This document shows, piece by piece, positions 12,677-14,769 of a DNA stretch of 14,769 nt (positions are counted from its first letter, which is position 1; each line of letters opens with the position of its first letter). The stretch covers positions 1-14,769 of the forward strand of contig CACXAK010000037.1 of NCBI GenBank assembly GCA_902765655.1. Reading direction: 5' to 3'. The position numbers were made by a program, and so were the translations under genes. Source of the DNA: an uncultured bacterium (GTDB lineage: Bacteria; Cyanobacteriota; Vampirovibrionia; Gastranaerophilales; Gastranaerophilaceae). The notes beneath the pieces are model-generated. The model saw only the letters and a list, made by a program, of their open reading frames with translations. It had not been told where the DNA came from and did not search any database.

Positions 12677-14359
12677 ATGACGCAGAAATATGAAAATATA
12701 TTTTCATTGTTAGAAAAAACAACCTATGAAAATCAAAAAAAAGTTGCTTTGGGAATGAAAAATCTTTGGGGCTGGAATGAATTTACCTATAAAGGGTTGA
12801 GTCTTTTAGCCGAAAGGTTAGGTTCATATTTAATTAACGATTTGCAAATCCCGAAAGGGGAAAAGCTCGCAATTTTATCAGAATCTCTGCCGGAATACGG
12901 AGTTTGCGTATTTGGTTCGGTTTTGGCCGGCTTAACTATTGTTCCTCTTGATAATAAGCTAACAATTTATGAACTGACATCAATACTTTCAAGTTGTGAA
13001 CCGACGGTATTAATGTGCTCTAATAAAAACTTCAACAAGGCAAAAGAATTACAGGGAAAAATCCCATCAATTAAACACATTATATTGATGGAAGCATCGG
13101 AACACGAGTGCGAAGAAACTCCAAGTTTATACTCAATCCCAGCAAATTACAGTGCAAAATGGCGCCGCAGACCGCTGCATGATACCGCATTAATTATTTA
13201 CACTTCAGGGACAACGGGTGCGCCAAAAGGAGTTCAGACAACATACAAAAATATGCTTGCACAAATGTACGGTATGCGAAAAATTTTAAAAAGCATGATG
13301 CCTAAAAATAAAGAAATGCGTTTGCTTTCAATCTTGCCTATGAATCACTTGTTTGAATTGACCGTAGGATTCTTTACAATGCTTATTCACGGATATTCAG
13401 TATATTATACAAGCAGTCTTAAACCAAAAGATTGTCTTGATATTATGCAGGAAAAGAAAATCAGATTTATGGTTACGGTACCTGCTTTTCTGAAACTTTT
13501 AAAAGCTCACTTTGAATCTGAAATAAGTAAAAAATCCCCAATGTACAAGTTTATGTACAACTTAAAATATCATTTGGCAAGATTTATGCCATTTTTTATC
13601 AGACGTTTAATGTTCAGAACAATACACAGAATGTACGGCCGTCATTTTTACGGTTATATATCAGGCGGTGCGCCGTTAGATCCTGTTGTAGGAGCATGGT
13701 TTAAAAGAATAGGGGTAAGAATATTCCAGGGATACGGACTTTCCGAGACAAGCCCTGTTGTATCAATGTGTTACAACCCAAATCAGGATAATACACGTTC
13801 AGTCGGGCCTATTTTGGATTCTTATGATGCAAAAATTGACCCTGAAACAGGGGAATTGCTGGTTAAAGGACCTTCTGTTATGAAAGGTTATTACGGCAGA
13901 CAGGATTTGACTGATGAAGTTTTAGAACCGGAAGGATGGTTCCATACCGGTGATATTGCAGAAATTCGTAATGGACTTTTATATATCACAGGCAGAATCA
14001 AAAATATGATTGTACTTTCAGGCGGTAAAAAAGTTTTCCCTGAAGAAGTTGAAACCGTAATGCAGCAAAGTGATAATTTTGCGGAAGTTTGTGTTGTCGG
14101 AATGCCAAAATCCGGCGGGGAAAAAGATGGTTGTGAAGAAATCGTTGCAGTAATTGTTCCAAAAGCAGAATATGCTTCAACTTTTGAAAATGAAGAAAAA
14201 CTTGAAGCTGCTGTAAAAGCCGAAGTTAAACAATTATCAGGTCAGCTTGCACCTTACAAACGTCCAATCAACATTGTTGTAAGAACACAAACTCTCCCAA
14301 GAACAGCAACAAGCAAAATTAAACGCAAAGAAGTAAAAGAACTTTTAGCAGAGAAATAA
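12677..14359 (+). CDS. AMP-forming acyl-CoA synthetase / ligase family enzyme
   Basis: The product is 560 residues, a complete ANL-superfamily enzyme. The AMP-binding P-loop-like motif LIIYTSGTTGAPKGV is at 172-186. PMNHLFELTVGFF (221-233) is the motif seen in long-chain fatty acid ligases, and YISGGAPLD is at 327-335. FQGYGLSETSPVVS (350-363) is the adenine-binding region. WFHTGDIAEI (421-430) is followed by the hinge YITGRIKNMIVLSGGKKVFP (436-455). The C-terminal domain ends in PRTATSKIKRKEVKELL with the conserved catalytic Lys. The enzyme activates a carboxylic acid as acyl-AMP, then transfers it to CoA or another carrier. Fatty acid activation for phospholipid or exogenous lipid use is the likeliest role, but chain length and acceptor (CoA or ACP) cannot be read from sequence. 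Two hydrophobic, basic stretches (295-320, RFMPFFIRRLMFR) may aid membrane contact. It is a single-gene unit with its own promoter. Confidence 0.92.
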   Translation: MTQKYENIFSLLEKTTYENQKKVALGMKNLWGWNEFTYKGLSLLAERLGSYLINDLQIPKGEKLAILSESLPEYGVCVFGSVLAGLTIVPLDNKLTIYELTSILSSCEPTVLMCSNKNFNKAKELQGKIPSIKHIILMEASEHECEETPSLYSIPANYSAKWRRRPLHDTALIIYTSGTTGAPKGVQTTYKNMLAQMYGMRKILKSMMPKNKEMRLLSILPMNHLFELTVGFFTMLIHGYSVYYTSSLKPKDCLDIMQEKKIRFMVTVPAFLKLLKAHFESEISKKSPMYKFMYNLKYHLARFMPFFIRRLMFRTIHRMYGRHFYGYISGGAPLDPVVGAWFKRIGVRIFQGYGLSETSPVVSMCYNPNQDNTRSVGPILDSYDAKIDPETGELLVKGPSVMKGYYGRQDLTDEVLEPEGWFHTGDIAEIRNGLLYITGRIKNMIVLSGGKKVFPEEVETVMQQSDNFAEVCVVGMPKSGGEKDGCEEIVAVIVPKAEYASTFENEEKLEAAVKAEVKQLSGQLAPYKRPINIVVRTQTLPRTATSKIKRKEVKELLAEK

Positions 14360-14390
14360 AATAATTTTTATTTCTCTGAAGTTTTCAGAG
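14350..14390. terminator. Overlapping alternative hairpins between convergent genes
   Basis: AGAGAAATAAAA (14350-14361) pairs with 14366-14377 over 12 bp and includes the stop codon of the ligase gene. Alternatively CTCTGAA (14374-14380) pairs with TTCAGAG (14384-14390). The two share CTCT, so they exclude each other. Neither has a clean T run after it, so termination here is likely but not proven. Confidence 0.35.
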
Positions 14391-14769
14391 CCGCAAATTT
14401 TGCCAGAGCAGCGCATCCTTTGTTTTTTGCAAATGATCGATTGTTTTATCAATTTCTGCAATCGCTGTTTGAAATTTTTCACTTGCGATTCTGTAATTTT
14501 TTGAAAATTTATCTTTAAAATCATTCATTGCGGCCTCAAAATTTGACACATCAATATTTTGATTTCTAACAAGCATAAGCTCACGCTTATACTCTAAAGA
14601 ATTCAATGCTGGATTGCGTAAAATTGTTATTATAGGAATAAAAAATTGCGGACGGATAATATACATTTTCTCGTAATAATGAGCCATATCAATTATCCCG
14701 TTGTTATATAACTCATTTTCCGGCTCAAGCATTGAAACCAATACCGCATATTCACATTTTTTCTCCTTG
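14385..14769 (-). CDS. DUF2130-family protein, C-terminal part (5' end outside the window)
   Basis: The frame is open from the right edge: KEKKCEYAVLVSMLEPENEL, then MYIIRPQFFIPIITILRN, ALNSLEYKRELMLVRNQNID and a helical end FQTAIAEIDKTIDHLQKTKD. This is the conserved C-terminal domain of DUF2130 proteins, whose N-terminal half is a long coiled coil. A TTG at 14741 is not the start, because the domain continues upstream of it. The protein stops soon after DALLWQNLRL; from memory, homologues continue a little further past this point, so the tail may be slightly short. The function of the family is not established; it is sometimes mislabelled RmuC because of the coiled coil. It converges with the ligase gene and its stop is within 26 bases of that gene's end. 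Confidence 0.85.
   Translation of the reverse strand, partial: KEKKCEYAVLVSMLEPENELYNNGIIDMAHYYEKMYIIRPQFFIPIITILRNPALNSLEYKRELMLVRNQNIDVSNFEAAMNDFKDKFSKNYRIASEKFQTAIAEIDKTIDHLQKTKDALLWQNLRL

Noticed and set aside
14385..14769. RmuC DNA recombination protein
   Set aside because: The C-terminal motifs (EYAVLVSMLEPENELYN, IRPQFFIPII) are those of DUF2130, not the RmuC nuclease-like domain.

Overview
The window looks like chromosomal DNA from an AT-rich, non-photosynthetic relative of cyanobacteria, most likely the gut Melainabacteria (Vampirovibrionia, order Gastranaerophilales). This is inferred from protein character, not from a marker-gene search. The MurJ flippase carries a cyanobacterial-style GGxxGPFHSA stretch. 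A SpoIID-family protein sits beside it in a genome that otherwise shows no sporulation genes here. The family 10-like glycosyl hydrolase has the N-terminal domain typical of cyanobacterial members. Several small exported proteins have no recognisable family.

Layout. Positions 1-2489 (minus) hold an envelope pair: a SpoIID-domain protein whose 3' end overlaps the start of murJ, which runs off the left edge. A divergent intergenic region follows, with a promoter, a possible 23-codon ORF and a minus-strand terminator. Then comes a small secreted protein gene (2756-3262, plus). Positions 3323-6233 (minus) are a compact three-gene operon of exported proteins: a small secreted protein, a TPR protein and a GHL10 glycosyl hydrolase-like protein. 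It is driven by a well-formed promoter and diverges from aroA (6351-7625, plus). A small unknown gene (7816-8184) follows and ends at a strong bidirectional hairpin.

Positions 8280-10459 are the anomalous part. A 3' gene remnant on the minus strand abuts the ribosome-binding site of rpsH. rpsH itself lacks about 27 internal codons and is out of frame. After it come 8-bp tandem repeats, an intact rplF, a GC-rich fold-back sequence, a lineage-specific small ORF, an intact rplR and a strong terminator. This is the S8-L6-L18 core of the spc operon, but none of the usual neighbours (L14, L24, L5, S14 upstream; S5, L30, L15, SecY downstream) is present. It is either a genuinely fragmented, insertion-scarred ribosomal operon or an assembly artefact, and read data would decide.

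Positions 10542-14359 (plus) carry independent housekeeping genes: thymidine kinase, a secreted PDZ/S41 C-terminal processing protease, and an AMP-forming acyl-CoA ligase-type enzyme. They are separated by promoters and terminators. The right edge holds the 3' end of a convergent DUF2130-family gene.

Functionally, the left and middle parts lean toward the cell envelope (lipid II flipping, glycan-strand cleavage, exported glycosidase-like protein, envelope protease). The rest is central metabolism and translation. I see no CRISPR array, transposase, phage, tRNA or rRNA gene.
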